Positions 35,274-44,125 of a DNA stretch of 64,000 nt are shown here, piece after piece. Each line of letters opens with the position of its first letter. Positions within the stretch are counted from its first letter, which is position 1. Position numbers and translations under genes: made by a program. The notes beneath the pieces were generated by a model, which worked only from the letters and a program-made list of their open reading frames with translations, was not told the origin of the DNA and did not search any database. This DNA is from Ruminococcaceae bacterium D5. GTDB taxonomy: Bacteria; Bacillota; Clostridia; Oscillospirales; Ruminococcaceae. The stretch is from positions 21,388-85,387 of the forward strand of contig FORK01000016.1 of assembly GCA_900113995.1 (NCBI GenBank). Reading direction: 5' to 3'.

Positions 35274-36773
35274 TTAACGGCGGAAATCCCGGTCGTCGTA
35301 ATCGTCGTCCTCGTCGTAATCTTCCTCATCGTAGTCGTCGTAATCGTCGTCACGACGGCGGGAGCGGCTCGAACGGGGCGCCGAACGCCGGCGCTTCTTC
35401 GAGGAGCCTGCGCGCGAAGCATAGAGAACGAAGCCGGCCGCGGCAGCGACGGCGAGCAGAGCGACAATGATCAGCACCCAGATAAAGGCACCGAGGCCGC
35501 TCTTCTCAGGAGCGTCGGAATCGTCCGGTTCGGTATCGACGTCAATAATTTCCTCCGGTTCAGATTCCGGTTCCTCCGGCTCGGATTCCGGCTCGGAGCT
35601 TTCTTCCTCAGGTTCAGAGCTGCTTTCCGGCTCAGAGGAGGAGGGCGTCGAGGAGGAAGGGGGCGGTGTGGAGGAGGAGGGGCGTGGCGCGGTGCTCGAC
35701 GAAACGGGCTGGGTGGTGCTGGAAGCGGGCGCGGTGGAAGAGGAGGGCGGAGGAACAACCACCAGCTCTCCGGAGCCGCCCGCAGAGCCGGACGACGAGG
35801 AAGCGGACGAGCTGCCCGAAGAGCTGCTCTTGGTGCTCAGCTTTTCGTCCGAGAGGACGTAGCGCCCGAGGATATTGGTGCGGATGGCATAGCATTCCTC
35901 ATATTCGTCCCACTCGGCATCCACCCGCGAGAGCCTGCCCTTGCTGTCGATGGCGTAGACATAATAATCGCCTTCGTCGCCCGAGGGGCCCGGCAGATAG
36001 AGGGTGCCGGTGCGGTTGAACTGGGCGTAGTTGCCATTGTAGAAATAGAGGTCGGCGGTGGGATATTCGTCGCCGATGTCGTCGTCGAAGTCGATATCCA
36101 TGCCGAGGACGATCGTTCCCTGGCCGTTGGTGTTGACCACGAAGGAAGCGTTGGACTCGGCCGCAAATTCAAAGGTGTAGTCGGATTCCTCTTCAAAGCC
36201 GTCGCGTTTCGAGAAGGAGGCGGGCTTGATCGGGATAATTCCCTCGCCCTCGCTCTTGCTCGCGGAAACATAGCCGAGTTCAATCGCAACGTCAAAGGCG
36301 ATTTCGCCGAAGCGGTACTCCTTGTCGCCGGTCGTCTGCTTGAGGGTTACCCGGCCGAAGAGATCCTGATCCTTGGTGGCGCTCTTCTGCGCGGTCTCGA
36401 TGGCGAGAAAATAGATCAGCCGGTTGCCGCCGACGCCCGAAAGATATTTTTCGCTGTCTGCGGAAACGCGCTTGCGGAGAATCGACACATCCTTGACGTA
36501 GGTGCCATTTTCCTCCCACTTGTCGCTGACCTTGATCTTTTCCACCTTCTTGGAGTCCGCGACATGTCTGCTGTTCTCTTTCAGCGGGAAATAGGCGGTT
36601 TCGCCGTAGGGCACGTTGTCGGCCGCGCGGGTCAGATCGACGTAGCCGTCGTCATCCACCAGATAAAAGCTGTCTGAAATGCCGGTGATTGCGTTTTCTC
36701 CTTCCGCAGAGGCAAAGACCGCGGTGGAAGCCATCATTGCCAGCGCCAGCAATCCTGCGAGAATACGTTTCAT
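35274..36773 (-). CDS. Secreted, membrane-anchored surface protein (paralogue 2)
   Basis: 499 residues from the ATG at 36773 (AAGGAG upstream). Signal peptide ending VFASAEG, a beta-type extracellular domain (about 30-330), a Ser/Pro/Glu stalk (330-425), one membrane helix (428-452), a basic stretch and a striking tail of Asp/Tyr/Glu repeats (475-499). Shared blocks with paralogue 1: VPYGETAYFPL, FNRTGTLYLPG, YNGNYAQFNR, LGRYVLS. It lacks the coiled coil. Function unknown. Each paralogue has its own promoter and terminator. Confidence 0.85.
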   Translation of the reverse strand: MKRILAGLLALAMMASTAVFASAEGENAITGISDSFYLVDDDGYVDLTRAADNVPYGETAYFPLKENSRHVADSKKVEKIKVSDKWEENGTYVKDVSILRKRVSADSEKYLSGVGGNRLIYFLAIETAQKSATKDQDLFGRVTLKQTTGDKEYRFGEIAFDVAIELGYVSASKSEGEGIIPIKPASFSKRDGFEEESDYTFEFAAESNASFVVNTNGQGTIVLGMDIDFDDDIGDEYPTADLYFYNGNYAQFNRTGTLYLPGPSGDEGDYYVYAIDSKGRLSRVDAEWDEYEECYAIRTNILGRYVLSDEKLSTKSSSSGSSSASSSSGSAGGSGELVVVPPPSSSTAPASSTTQPVSSSTAPRPSSSTPPPSSSTPSSSEPESSSEPEEESSEPESEPEEPESEPEEIIDVDTEPDDSDAPEKSGLGAFIWVLIIVALLAVAAAAGFVLYASRAGSSKKRRRSAPRSSRSRRRDDDYDDYDEEDYDEDDDYDDRDFRR

Positions 36774-36841
36774 GAGGATACTCCTTCCTGAGTTTGATCG
36801 CGTCCCCGGCGGGGCCGCCCCATTCGGGTTAGAATAAGGAC

Positions 36842-36869
36842 ATTGTACCATATCGTAGCGAAAATGCAA
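36842..36869 (-). promoter_or_regulatory. Promoter of paralogue 2
   Basis: Minus strand TTGCAT (36864-36869), 16-base spacer, TACAAT (36842-36847) with TG one base upstream (TGGTACAAT), about 70 bases before the start codon. Confidence 0.65.
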
Positions 36870-36987
36870 GAAACTCATGAAAAAAGGTATGAAAATTGAC
36901 AATTCGGAGAGAAAACGGTACCAATTTCGTAACCAATTCCGAAAATTCCGGGAAAGAGAGCCATAAAAGGTTCCGAAAAAAGGAAAG

Positions 36988-37013
36988 AGGCGCGCCGCAT
37001 CCGCGGCACGCCT
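36988..37013 (-). terminator. Terminator of the PrsA-like gene
   Basis: AGGCGCGCCGCATCCGCGGC with its complement CACGCCT; the minus strand continues with CTTTCCTTTTTT, giving a U run. Confidence 0.7.
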
Positions 37014-37026
37014 CCGGAAATCCGAA

Positions 37027-38088
37027 TTAAGCGGTCATCAATTTGTCCAGTTTGAAGGCCTTGAGGGCGTCCTGGTTGAAGGAAATTCCGAGGCTGTCGG
37101 CCGCGGCCAGCAGCTTTTCGTTGTATTCATCCTGCTTCATCAGCGGGAGCATCGAGAGCTTGGCCGACTGATAGGCGCTTTCGTCCTCCATCAGGCTGCG
37201 GCGCTCAAACAGGATGCCGTAGTTGTCGTCCTCATAGGTTTCGGGCACGTTCATCGTGTCGTTGGCAAAGATCTGGTCGCGCAGCGCCTGCGGATAGTTG
37301 GTGTTCTCGCGGTAGACCAGGGAAATCTGCTCCGCTTCGACAAGCGGGCCGTGGGTGTGGGCGTTTCCGCTGTCGAGGGTGCTGTGAATCGCTTCATCCC
37401 GGGCCACAATCAGGTCGAAGAGCGGTTCCCCCGCCCTGGAACGTTCAAAATAGGATTCGATCAGCTCCTGCTGCGCGGCGGCGCCCGCCTCGTCAAAGGC
37501 GGTGCCGGTCGCCTGATCGTAGGTCTTGGAGAGGACCAGCATCAGGACGCGGCGGTAATTTTCCTCATAGAAAGCGCGGTAATCCTCTTCGCTGACGGCA
37601 AATTCCCCGCCCTCGCCATAGTAGGCCGAAAAAACAAGCTGGGATTTGGCGGCGTTGAGGTTGATCGCTTCGACCGAGGAATAGCCGATGCCCGCCTTTT
37701 CCATGCGGTCGCTTTCGCTTTCCCAGGACTGGCGCAGCCCCTGCGTCGCGGCAGCCGCAGTCTCCGGGTCGAGGGTGAGGCCGAGGCGGTCAAACTCGCT
37801 CTCAACCGCGACAAAGGTGCGGGTCAACTCGGCCGCGCGGTTGTTGATCCAGTCGGCGGCCTTGGCCCCGTCGATTTCCTGCTCCAAAACATTCTTCGAC
37901 ATGTCGGGCACCTTGTAATAGGCTTCGTTGAGCGCGGTGAGCTGATGGGCAATATAGACCCCCGCGGGAACCTCCCCGCCGGAATAGGTCGCGGCGATAC
38001 GGGTCTTTTCGCCGAAGGTACAGCCCGAAACCGAGCAGACCGCCAGCGCCGCAGCCAGTACAAGCGCCGCAAAGCGTTTGGTGTTCAT
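37027..38088 (-). CDS. PrsA/SurA-like lipoprotein foldase
   Basis: 353 residues. A lipoprotein signal peptide ends VSG-Cys23. The helical body resembles the SurA/PrsA N-terminal chaperone region, with a weak match to a parvulin segment (EENYRRVLMLVLSK) and GPLVEAEQISLVYREN, but no convincing PPIase active site. It is probably an extracytoplasmic chaperone for secreted proteins, possibly including the neighbouring surface paralogues. The start at 38088 follows AAGGAGGAAG. Confidence 0.7.
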   Translation of the reverse strand: MNTKRFAALVLAAALAVCSVSGCTFGEKTRIAATYSGGEVPAGVYIAHQLTALNEAYYKVPDMSKNVLEQEIDGAKAADWINNRAAELTRTFVAVESEFDRLGLTLDPETAAAATQGLRQSWESESDRMEKAGIGYSSVEAINLNAAKSQLVFSAYYGEGGEFAVSEEDYRAFYEENYRRVLMLVLSKTYDQATGTAFDEAGAAAQQELIESYFERSRAGEPLFDLIVARDEAIHSTLDSGNAHTHGPLVEAEQISLVYRENTNYPQALRDQIFANDTMNVPETYEDDNYGILFERRSLMEDESAYQSAKLSMLPLMKQDEYNEKLLAAADSLGISFNQDALKAFKLDKLMTA

Positions 38089-38199
38089 GATTAACTTCCT
38101 CCTTAAACGTTGGTGCAACGGCATCTATTATACCCCTTCGCCGGTGGAAAGTCCAGAAAAAGATCAGTGCACCGCAAAATCCGCGCCGCGAAAGTGCCC

Positions 38200-38490
38200 T
38201 TTCTCCCGCACGGCGGCAGAAGAAAGGGCACTCGTTTTGAAAAAGAGGCAGGGCGGGATCAGACTACTGCCCGCCCGAGGGCGGGAAAAGGCAGCCGCCT
38301 TGAAATAAGCCGGGACGGGTTCCAGATTATGGCCTGCCCGAGGGCGGGAAAAGGGCGGTCACCCCAGAAAAGGCCGGGGTGGAATTGAGGCTACTGCCCG
38401 CCCGAGGGCGGGAAAAGGCAGCCGCCTTGAAATAAGCCGGGACGGGTTCCAGATTATGGCCTGCCCGAGGGCGGGAGGAAGGGCACCGGA
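38200..38490. repeat. Tandem repeat of 63-64 bp, four units (127-bp higher-order unit)
   Basis: CCCGAGGGCGGGAAAAG-like cores occur at 38274, 38337, 38401 and 38464 (offsets 63, 64, 63). Alternate units are nearly identical, so the higher-order period is 127 bp. Each core is a potential hairpin (CCCGCCC-GA-GGGCGGG). The array lies between the PrsA-like gene and the 3' end of UPF0340. No gene is seen in 38089-38508. Confidence 0.92.
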
Positions 38491-38508
38491 CCCGGTGATG
38501 CAGAGCCG

Positions 38509-39066
38509 TTACAGCAGGGCGGGGTCGTAGACGGCGCGCGAGCCGCCGACGAATTTGGGACGGGTGCGGGCGCAGGAGATGCAGGCCTCTCCGATTTTGC
38601 GCACCGAAAGCCGCACCGGCACCGCCACCGGACGCAGGTGCATTCCGATCAGCGTCTGCCCGATGTCGATTCCCGCTGCGGCGCAGCCGATTCGTTCGAC
38701 CGCCGCCGGATGCGAGAAGGCCGCCCAGGCCGCGGTGGCAAAGGAGCCCCCTGCCTTGGGCTGCGGCACGACGTTGACCCGGTCGAGCCGGTAGGCGCGC
38801 AGGGCCTCCTCCTCCACGATCAGCGCCCGGTTGAGGTGCTCGCAGCACTGGGCCGCGAGAAAGAGATCCGCATCGCGCAGCACCGGCAGAATCCCGTCGA
38901 GCACCGCCTTGGCAATTTCAGGACTGGAGTGGGAGCCGATCTTTTCGCCGCCGACCTCGCTTGAGGAGCAGCCAACCACAAAGAGATCGCCGGGGGAAAG
39001 CTTCGCCGCACCGAGCAGCTCGGTGACGGCAGCGCGCGCCTGTTCGGTTAATTGAATGAGGTCCAT
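38509..39066 (-). CDS. UPF0340 protein (TIGR01440 family)
   Basis: 185 residues, standard length for the YwlG family found throughout Bacillota. Signature parts: VVGCSSSEVGGEKIGSHSS, AAQCCEHLNRALIVEEEALR, GIDIGQTLIGMHLRPVAVPV and RTRPKFVGGSRAVYD. The biochemical role is unknown. The ribosome site is GGAGGCGC. A 15-bp gap separates it from the upstream amidohydrolase gene, so the two are probably co-transcribed. Confidence 0.93.
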   Translation of the reverse strand: MDLIQLTEQARAAVTELLGAAKLSPGDLFVVGCSSSEVGGEKIGSHSSPEIAKAVLDGILPVLRDADLFLAAQCCEHLNRALIVEEEALRAYRLDRVNVVPQPKAGGSFATAAWAAFSHPAAVERIGCAAAGIDIGQTLIGMHLRPVAVPVRLSVRKIGEACISCARTRPKFVGGSRAVYDPALL

Positions 39067-39081
39067 CGTCAGAGCGCCTCC

Positions 39082-40401
39082 TTATTTGAACCGCCGGATA
39101 TAGCTGCGGTATTCGTCGCGGGTAAAAGGGGGCGTATAACGGCTGATCGCCCCGCGGGCCAGCGCGGCGTTTTCCTTCAGCAGATGGTAGGCGGTCAGCG
39201 CCATCATCTTTGAGGGCATGACCAGCGCCTTTTCGGGATCAACCACCGCAAAGTCGCTGCTGTGCAGGCTCCCCTGCGTCCCGCTGTGGGTAAAGTTGAG
39301 AACCGGCATCACCTGTGCGAGATCTCCCACATCGGTTGAGGCGTAGTTCTGCACCCCGGCATCCGCTTTCTCAACCGAGAACTCCGGCCCGAAAGCGGCG
39401 CGGACCGTTTCGGCGGCCAGCAGCTGCGCCGGATCGGCAGGGATGAAGGGTCCGGGCAGGTAACCCTGCCAGGTTTCTGTCTCGGCCTTTGCGCCGACGG
39501 CATAGGCGGTCCCCTCGAAAGCGCGGTCGAATTTGGCGGAAACCGCCTCGAGCGCATCGAGGTTGGCGGCGCGCACCATCCCTTCGACAGTGACATTGGC
39601 CGGAACGACGTTGATTGCGTCTCCTCCATGGGTGATGTTGGTGTGAACCCGCACGCAGTCGCGCTCTCGGAACCCCTCGCGGATCAGCCCGATCGCCGAA
39701 AGACCGAGGGCCGCGGCCGAGAGGGCGTTGACGCCGTTGTGAGGCGCGGCTGCGGCGTGGGCCGCTTTGCCCACCAGCCGGACCGTTTTGGTGAAGGAAC
39801 CGGTCGAACAGTTGTTGCCGACCAGCAGGTCGGCTGCGGAATCGACCATGTGGACATGGGTGGTCAGGGCAAGATCGATGTCGTCGAATTCTCCGAGACA
39901 GATCAGCTCCGACTTGCCGGAGCAGCGGCTGATCTTCCCCTCGGCAGCGAGCCGCACCCGGCGCTCGATCGGGACATATTCCTCGGCGGGGACAAGGAAA
40001 AACACCACCCGCCCCTGGATGGAGCGCGCTACCTCGGGGTCGGCAAAGGCCGCCGCTGCGCCGAGCACCGCGTTGAGCTGGGCGTGGTGGCCGCAGGCGT
40101 GAGAAATTCCGCCAGCCGCGGCATTGGCCTGCGGGTGGGTTGGGCAGAGGATTCCGTCAAGCTCGCCGATTACGGCGACCGCCGGGCCATCTCCGTTCCC
40201 GATTTCGGCCCGCAGGCCGGTGACGGCGAGTCCCTCCCGGACGGTGTAGCCTAGGCCGCGCAGCCATTGGGCCGCGCGCCGCGCGGTGTTGAATTCCTCA
40301 TAGCCGGTTTCAGCCGAACGGTAGGTTTCCTCCCCGAAGGAGAGAAGCGCCCCGCGCTTTGCGTCAATCTGTTCCAGAATCCGTGCTTCGACATGATCCA
40401 T
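39082..40401 (-). CDS. M20 family amidohydrolase
   Basis: 439 residues. An aminoacylase/AbgB-type di-metal hydrolase: GELDGI, the metal motif HACGHHAQLNAVLGAA with the family cysteine, PAEEY carrying the catalytic Glu, and the dimerisation-domain stretch VGKAAHAAAAPHNGVNAL. It likely deacylates an N-acyl amino acid or cleaves a p-aminobenzoyl-glutamate-like amide; substrate not known. The start at 40401 has AGGAGG nine bases upstream. It lies 20 bp after the lipoprotein gene, so probably in an operon. Confidence 0.88.
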   Translation of the reverse strand: MDHVEARILEQIDAKRGALLSFGEETYRSAETGYEEFNTARRAAQWLRGLGYTVREGLAVTGLRAEIGNGDGPAVAVIGELDGILCPTHPQANAAAGGISHACGHHAQLNAVLGAAAAFADPEVARSIQGRVVFFLVPAEEYVPIERRVRLAAEGKISRCSGKSELICLGEFDDIDLALTTHVHMVDSAADLLVGNNCSTGSFTKTVRLVGKAAHAAAAPHNGVNALSAAALGLSAIGLIREGFRERDCVRVHTNITHGGDAINVVPANVTVEGMVRAANLDALEAVSAKFDRAFEGTAYAVGAKAETETWQGYLPGPFIPADPAQLLAAETVRAAFGPEFSVEKADAGVQNYASTDVGDLAQVMPVLNFTHSGTQGSLHSSDFAVVDPEKALVMPSKMMALTAYHLLKENAALARGAISRYTPPFTRDEYRSYIRRFK

Positions 40402-40420
40402 ACTGCATTCCTCCTGATTC

Positions 40421-41131
40421 TTATTGCAAAATGGAATAGCCCTCGGGCAGTGCAATGGTTTTGGCGGGGATATTGCCAGAGATGGCTTTGATTTTCAGAA
40501 TCATCTCAGCGAGCTGCTCATCCTTGAGGGCGCGGGTCATTCCCGCCAGCCTCCCCTCTGCGTCAAAGAAAAAGCGGACGGTATCCCCCTGCTGATCATA
40601 CTGCTCATAGCGCAGCGTCTCGCCGTCAAAGAAGCCTTCTCCCCGCTCCTCAAAGGAGAGACAGGAAAAATCGGTGTCGAAGCCGCCCGACATCTCGGCC
40701 GGATCGACCTTGGTGCAGGTTTTGGAGGTGTCGTTGACCAGCCAGGTCGTTCCGTCCAGAGTCACGACCCGCATGGTGGTCAGCGCACCCGACATCTCGC
40801 TGGTCGTTTTGACCGCCGAATTTCCCTTGTCCACCGCGATGGTGACGGCGTTTTCCAGCCGGAACCCCTCAATTTCGATGACCGAGGTGCCGTCGATATA
40901 GTAGGCGCCGCCCATGAGCTGCTTGGCGATGGATTCAGAGAGGAGAGGATCCTCCTCCGGCTCGCTCTGCGCCTGCGATTCCCCGGCGGGATCGGCTGCG
41001 GAGACGGCCGTCGGCCCGCCGGAGGAGGGGGACGACGAGGAAAAAACGGAAGGGTCCCGGGAGCAGGCGGCGAGACAGAGCGCCGCCAGAAGGGCCGGGA
41101 GAAGGGCGGTAAACCGTTTGTTCTGCATCAT
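40421..41131 (-). CDS. Putative lipoprotein
   Basis: 236 residues from the ATG at 41131 (41128 is also possible; AGGAGG upstream). Lipoprotein signal peptide with LAA-Cys23. A Ser/Pro-rich linker (25-60) leads to a domain of about 170 residues that may be a LolA/LppX-like beta fold (YYIDGTSVIEIEGFRLENAV, TTWLVNDTSKTCTKVDPAEM). No precise family. First gene of a probable unit with the amidohydrolase and UPF0340. Confidence 0.65.
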   Translation of the reverse strand: MMQNKRFTALLPALLAALCLAACSRDPSVFSSSSPSSGGPTAVSAADPAGESQAQSEPEEDPLLSESIAKQLMGGAYYIDGTSVIEIEGFRLENAVTIAVDKGNSAVKTTSEMSGALTTMRVVTLDGTTWLVNDTSKTCTKVDPAEMSGGFDTDFSCLSFEERGEGFFDGETLRYEQYDQQGDTVRFFFDAEGRLAGMTRALKDEQLAEMILKIKAISGNIPAKTIALPEGYSILQ

Positions 41132-41199
41132 GGGAGGCCTCCTGTGCTTTTTCCCTATCATAGCACAGGAAGGCCCGGAATTCAAAGGGATTCGGAGGT

Positions 41200-41400
41200 T
41201 TAGCGCCCCTGCGGAAAAATTTCGAGCGCCAGACGCATCCCGAGGTGAAGGCCTTCGGAGAAGGCAAGCTCCAGCTCGATGGCGTCCGGGACGCTTTGCA
41301 GGCTGCGCAGCGACTCGTAAAGCTCCCGCCTGCCGCCGGAAAGCCGCCCTGTAAAGCCGAAGAAGAAGCGCCAAGCCTTGAAGGGGCGGACGACTGTTCC
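41200..41400 (-). pseudogene. Possible C-terminal remnant of a DUF6809-like protein
   Basis: On the minus strand the last 60 residues of an open frame read ELYESLRSLQSVPDAIELEL then AFSEGLHLGMRLALEIF, which resembles the conserved C-terminal helix of DUF6809 proteins common in Oscillospiraceae. No start codon with a ribosome site and no N-terminal part are visible. A decayed gene is the best reading, with modest certainty. Confidence 0.35.
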
Positions 41401-41439
41401 CTTTTGGGTATCGGAAAAGGCCGCAGAGCCGGATGCGGG

Positions 41440-41640
41440 GAGAGGCTCCCTCGGACGGCGGGCCGCGCGTCTATCCCGGTTTGGCCGGACAGCGCAGACG
41501 GCGCATTGGCCGCTCGCAAGCGGCGGGCTTTTACTCCCGCCACGCGGCCGATCCCCCGGGCGGCGCATTGCCTGTCTGCAAGCGGTAGGGCCATGCAGCT
41601 GATTCGGGGACAGCCTCCCGCGGACGGAGAGGGCTGTGTG
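41440..41640. repeat. Degenerate direct repeat of 62 bp
   Basis: GGCGCATTGGCCGCTCGCAAGCGG at 41500 recurs as GGCGCATTGCCTGTCTGCAA at 41562 (offset 62), with further diverged flanks. No gene is supported in 41401-41701. Confidence 0.55.
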
Positions 41641-41701
41641 CACAGCCGTGCGGGCTTCATGAGGGAAAAGGCGGAAAATCGGAAAATGGCGCGCTTTTCC
41701 C

Positions 41702-41730
41702 TTGCCCTTTTTTTCGTTTCCCGTTACAAT
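41702..41730 (+). promoter_or_regulatory. Sigma-A promoter of the DUF362 gene
   Basis: TTGCCC (41702-41707), 17-base spacer, TACAAT (41725-41730), 31 bases before the start codon. Confidence 0.65.
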
Positions 41731-41761
41731 AAAAGAAACTGTCTGAAAGGAAGGAACAAGA

Positions 41762-42886
41762 ATGGAACCCTCCAAGGTATATTTCAGCGACCTGCGGGCG
41801 CTGCCCGGAACCAACCTGCTCATCAAGCTGCAAAAGCTCGCCGTCGCGGCGGGGCTCGACAATCTGCCGCTCGACAAACGCTTTGCGGCGATTAAAATCC
41901 ACTTCGGGGAGCCGGGCAACCTCTCCTACCTGCGGCCAAACTACGCCAAGGTGCTTGCGGATGCGATCCGCGAACGGGGCGGAAAGCCCTTTGTCACCGA
42001 CTGCAACACCCTCTATGCCGGACGGCGCAAGGATGCTCTCGAGCATATCGACAGCGCCTTCGAGAACGGCTATACCCCTTATTCCTGCGGATGTCATGTC
42101 ATCATTGCAGACGGGCTCAAGGGTACCGACGATGTTGAGGTGCCGGTTGCGGGCGGCGAATATGTCAAAAATGCCAAGATCGGCCGCGCCATCATGGACG
42201 CCGATGTGATCATTTCGCTCAACCACTTCAAGGGGCATGAACAGACCGGCTTCGGCGGCGCGATCAAGAACATCGGCATGGGATGCGGTTCCCGCGCCGG
42301 AAAGATGGAGCAGCACAGCTGCGGCAAGCCGTACATCAAAACGGACAAATGTGTTGGCTGCCGCTTCTGCGCCAAACAGTGCGCCCACGGGGCGATCCGC
42401 TTCGGGGAGGATCATAAGGCCTCGATCGACGAGAGCCGATGCGTCGGCTGCGGCCGCTGCATCGGGGTCTGTGCTCATAACGCTGTTTCTCCGCGCAATG
42501 ACGCCGCGCCCGCCGAGCTTTGCAAGCGGATGGCCGAGTACGCCAAGGCGGTGCTTGACGGGAGGCCCCAGCTGCACATCAGTCTGGTGGTCGACGTTTC
42601 CCCCTACTGCGACTGCCACGGAGAAAACGATCTGGCGGTAATTCCCAACGTGGGGATGTTTGCTTCCGCCGACCCGGTGGCCCTCGATCAGGCCTGCGCC
42701 GACGCCTGCAACGCAATGCCTGTCATCCCAGGAAGCCTGCTCGATGAGCACCTGCACGACGAGACATGCCGGGGCGGCGATCATTTCCACACCATCTCAC
42801 CCAATACCGACTGGGAGGTTTGTCTCGCTCACGCCGAGAAGCTCGGAATCGGCACCCGCCGCTATGAGCTGGTCACGATAAAGTAA
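41762..42886 (+). CDS. DUF362 domain-containing ferredoxin-like protein
   Basis: 374 residues. An N-terminal DUF362 domain (KIHFGEPGNLSYLRP, NHFKGHEQTGFGGAIKNIGM) is followed by two 4Fe-4S ferredoxin motifs, CVGCRFCAKQC (about residue 199) and CVGCGRCIGVC (about 229), and a second DUF362 part (GMFASADPVALDQACADAC). This architecture is frequent in anaerobes; electron transfer is likely but the partner is unknown. The ribosome site is AAAGGAAGG. A single-gene unit with its own promoter and terminator. Confidence 0.92.
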   Translation: MEPSKVYFSDLRALPGTNLLIKLQKLAVAAGLDNLPLDKRFAAIKIHFGEPGNLSYLRPNYAKVLADAIRERGGKPFVTDCNTLYAGRRKDALEHIDSAFENGYTPYSCGCHVIIADGLKGTDDVEVPVAGGEYVKNAKIGRAIMDADVIISLNHFKGHEQTGFGGAIKNIGMGCGSRAGKMEQHSCGKPYIKTDKCVGCRFCAKQCAHGAIRFGEDHKASIDESRCVGCGRCIGVCAHNAVSPRNDAAPAELCKRMAEYAKAVLDGRPQLHISLVVDVSPYCDCHGENDLAVIPNVGMFASADPVALDQACADACNAMPVIPGSLLDEHLHDETCRGGDHFHTISPNTDWEVCLAHAEKLGIGTRRYELVTIK

Positions 42887-42901
42887 ATCCTTTGTATGGG
42901 A

Positions 42902-42934
42902 ATGAGGCCCCCTGTCAGCGACAGGGGGCCTCAT
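42902..42934. terminator. Terminator of the DUF362 gene
   Basis: Perfect 15-bp stem ATGAGGCCCCCTGTC / GACAGGGGGCCTCAT with an AGC loop just after the stop codon. No long T run follows. Confidence 0.7.
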
Positions 42935-42939
42935 GTGCA

Positions 42940-43058
42940 GATGCGTTCGCGCTGGCTGAGGGTAAGGCGGCGGAGAAACGGCAGGGGCTTGTGCGGAGAT
43001 GACTGCCGCACTGACCGGGACAAGGCAGCGGAGAAACGGCAGGGACTCATGTGGCAAT
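42940..43058. repeat. Tandem repeat of 58 bp, two units
   Basis: CGGAGAAACGGCAGGG occurs at 42971 and 43029 (offset 58) inside longer similar units. The second unit ends at the stop codon of the DUF1847 gene. Confidence 0.8.
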
Positions 43059-43060
43059 GC

Positions 43061-43711
43061 TTACTCGCCGACAAAGCGATAGGGCAGAAGCCGCTTGCCG
43101 TAGGAATCAAAGGTGTAAATCGGCGCCAGCGGGTTATGTCCGGTGACCCGGTCCTTTACCGCGACAACGGTGATCGGAGCCTCGGCGTTTTTGATGAAGA
43201 GGGTGTCATGTCCGACGCAGAGGCCGAGCAGAAGATCCAGCTCGCAGCCGGCTTCGTTGAGCACCGCCGCCTGTCCGGCGGGGTTGCACATCGCCTCAAA
43301 GGCTTCGCCGCGCTTGAGCTGCTTTTCCTTCGGAATACCGAGCTGATCCTTTGACACCGAGCCGTTTTTGCAGCAGGCCGAGACGACTTCAAAGCCGTTG
43401 CCGCGCAGAATCCGGGCGAGGATGCCGGCCTCCTTCGAGAGGCCGGCGCAGAAGGCAAGACCCAGCTTCCGGTAGCCGCAGCGCCGGGTGTATTCCATAA
43501 TTTCCTCCACCCGGGTCAGGCGGCAATATCCGTCGCATTCGACTTCGGCCGCAATACAGGCGGTGCGCCTGTCCTCTTGGCTGTAGCGGGCGAGGCTCTC
43601 CTCCGGAGAGACGCCCAAACTGGGACAGTTCTTCGGCGCGGTGGAGAGATCTCCGCTGCGGCATGGCTTGGCTGCACAGGCGTCACAGGCAGCGGGCAGG
43701 TGGTTGTTCAT
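43061..43711 (-). CDS. DUF1847 domain-containing protein
   Basis: 216 residues. Cysteine-rich: CDACAAKPC near the N terminus, then CDGYCRLTRVEEIMEY, LAFCAGLSKEAGILARIL and GLCVGHDTLFI. This is the layout of DUF1847 proteins, which bind metal and are found in anaerobes and methanogens; the function is not established. The start at 43711 has AAGGAG upstream. A longer frame starting at 43834 runs into the direct repeat and is rejected. Confidence 0.85.
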   Translation of the reverse strand: MNNHLPAACDACAAKPCRSGDLSTAPKNCPSLGVSPEESLARYSQEDRRTACIAAEVECDGYCRLTRVEEIMEYTRRCGYRKLGLAFCAGLSKEAGILARILRGNGFEVVSACCKNGSVSKDQLGIPKEKQLKRGEAFEAMCNPAGQAAVLNEAGCELDLLLGLCVGHDTLFIKNAEAPITVVAVKDRVTGHNPLAPIYTFDSYGKRLLPYRFVGE

Positions 43712-43790
43712 GTTGTCGCACTCCTTTCTGTTGGGAACGCCGAAAAATCTTTCGGCAATCCGGCCGGGAGATGGGCGCCCCTGACAAATT

Positions 43791-44119
43791 TTGAACTTGA
43801 GTGATGCTTCCAAAGAAACTTCATTCATGGGCAAAATTCCGGAACAGCCTTTGGATTTTGCAAAATTGACCGGGTAAATTTCCTGCGGATTGTAGGGGCA
43901 GAGAAAACACCTTTGGCAGCCGGTCGATCGCTGCTCGGGAGTTTGGCCAGAGAGATTTTTCCTTCATAAATTCCTGAATTTGAGTGAAGCTCCCAATGAA
44001 ACTTTATTCAGGGGGCAGAATTTCGGCACAGGTCTTTGGAATTTGCAAAATTGACCGGGCAAATTTTCCGCGGATTGTCTGCACAGAAAAACGCTTTTGA
44101 CGGCCAGTCGATCACTGCG
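43791..44119. repeat. Direct repeat of about 145 bp, offset 183 bp
   Basis: 43791-43936 and 43974-44119 are about 80% alike by eye, sharing TTGAGTGA, GAAACTT, TTTGCAAAATTGACCGGG and CGGATTGT and ending GTCGATC-CTGC. The sequence is AT-richer than the surrounding genome. The second copy ends at the stop codon of the SDR gene; the first lies upstream of the DUF1847 gene. No protein frame is conserved in both. Confidence 0.85.
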
Positions 44120-44125
44120 GCTTTC

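Noticed and set aside
34080..36020. Arg/Pro- or Ser-rich frames opposite and within the surface-protein genes
   Set aside because: They mirror the repetitive Ser, Asp and Ala codons of the real genes and have no independent support.
38200..38490. Possible CRISPR array
   Set aside because: Units are tandem without unique spacers of constant length, alternate units are nearly identical, and no cas genes are nearby. The same holds for the arrays at 1.3, 12.4, 19.1 and 43.0 kb.
41245..41895. Plus-strand frame of 216 codons before the DUF362 gene
   Set aside because: It crosses a degenerate repeat and the promoter of the DUF362 gene, has no ribosome site and no family resemblance.
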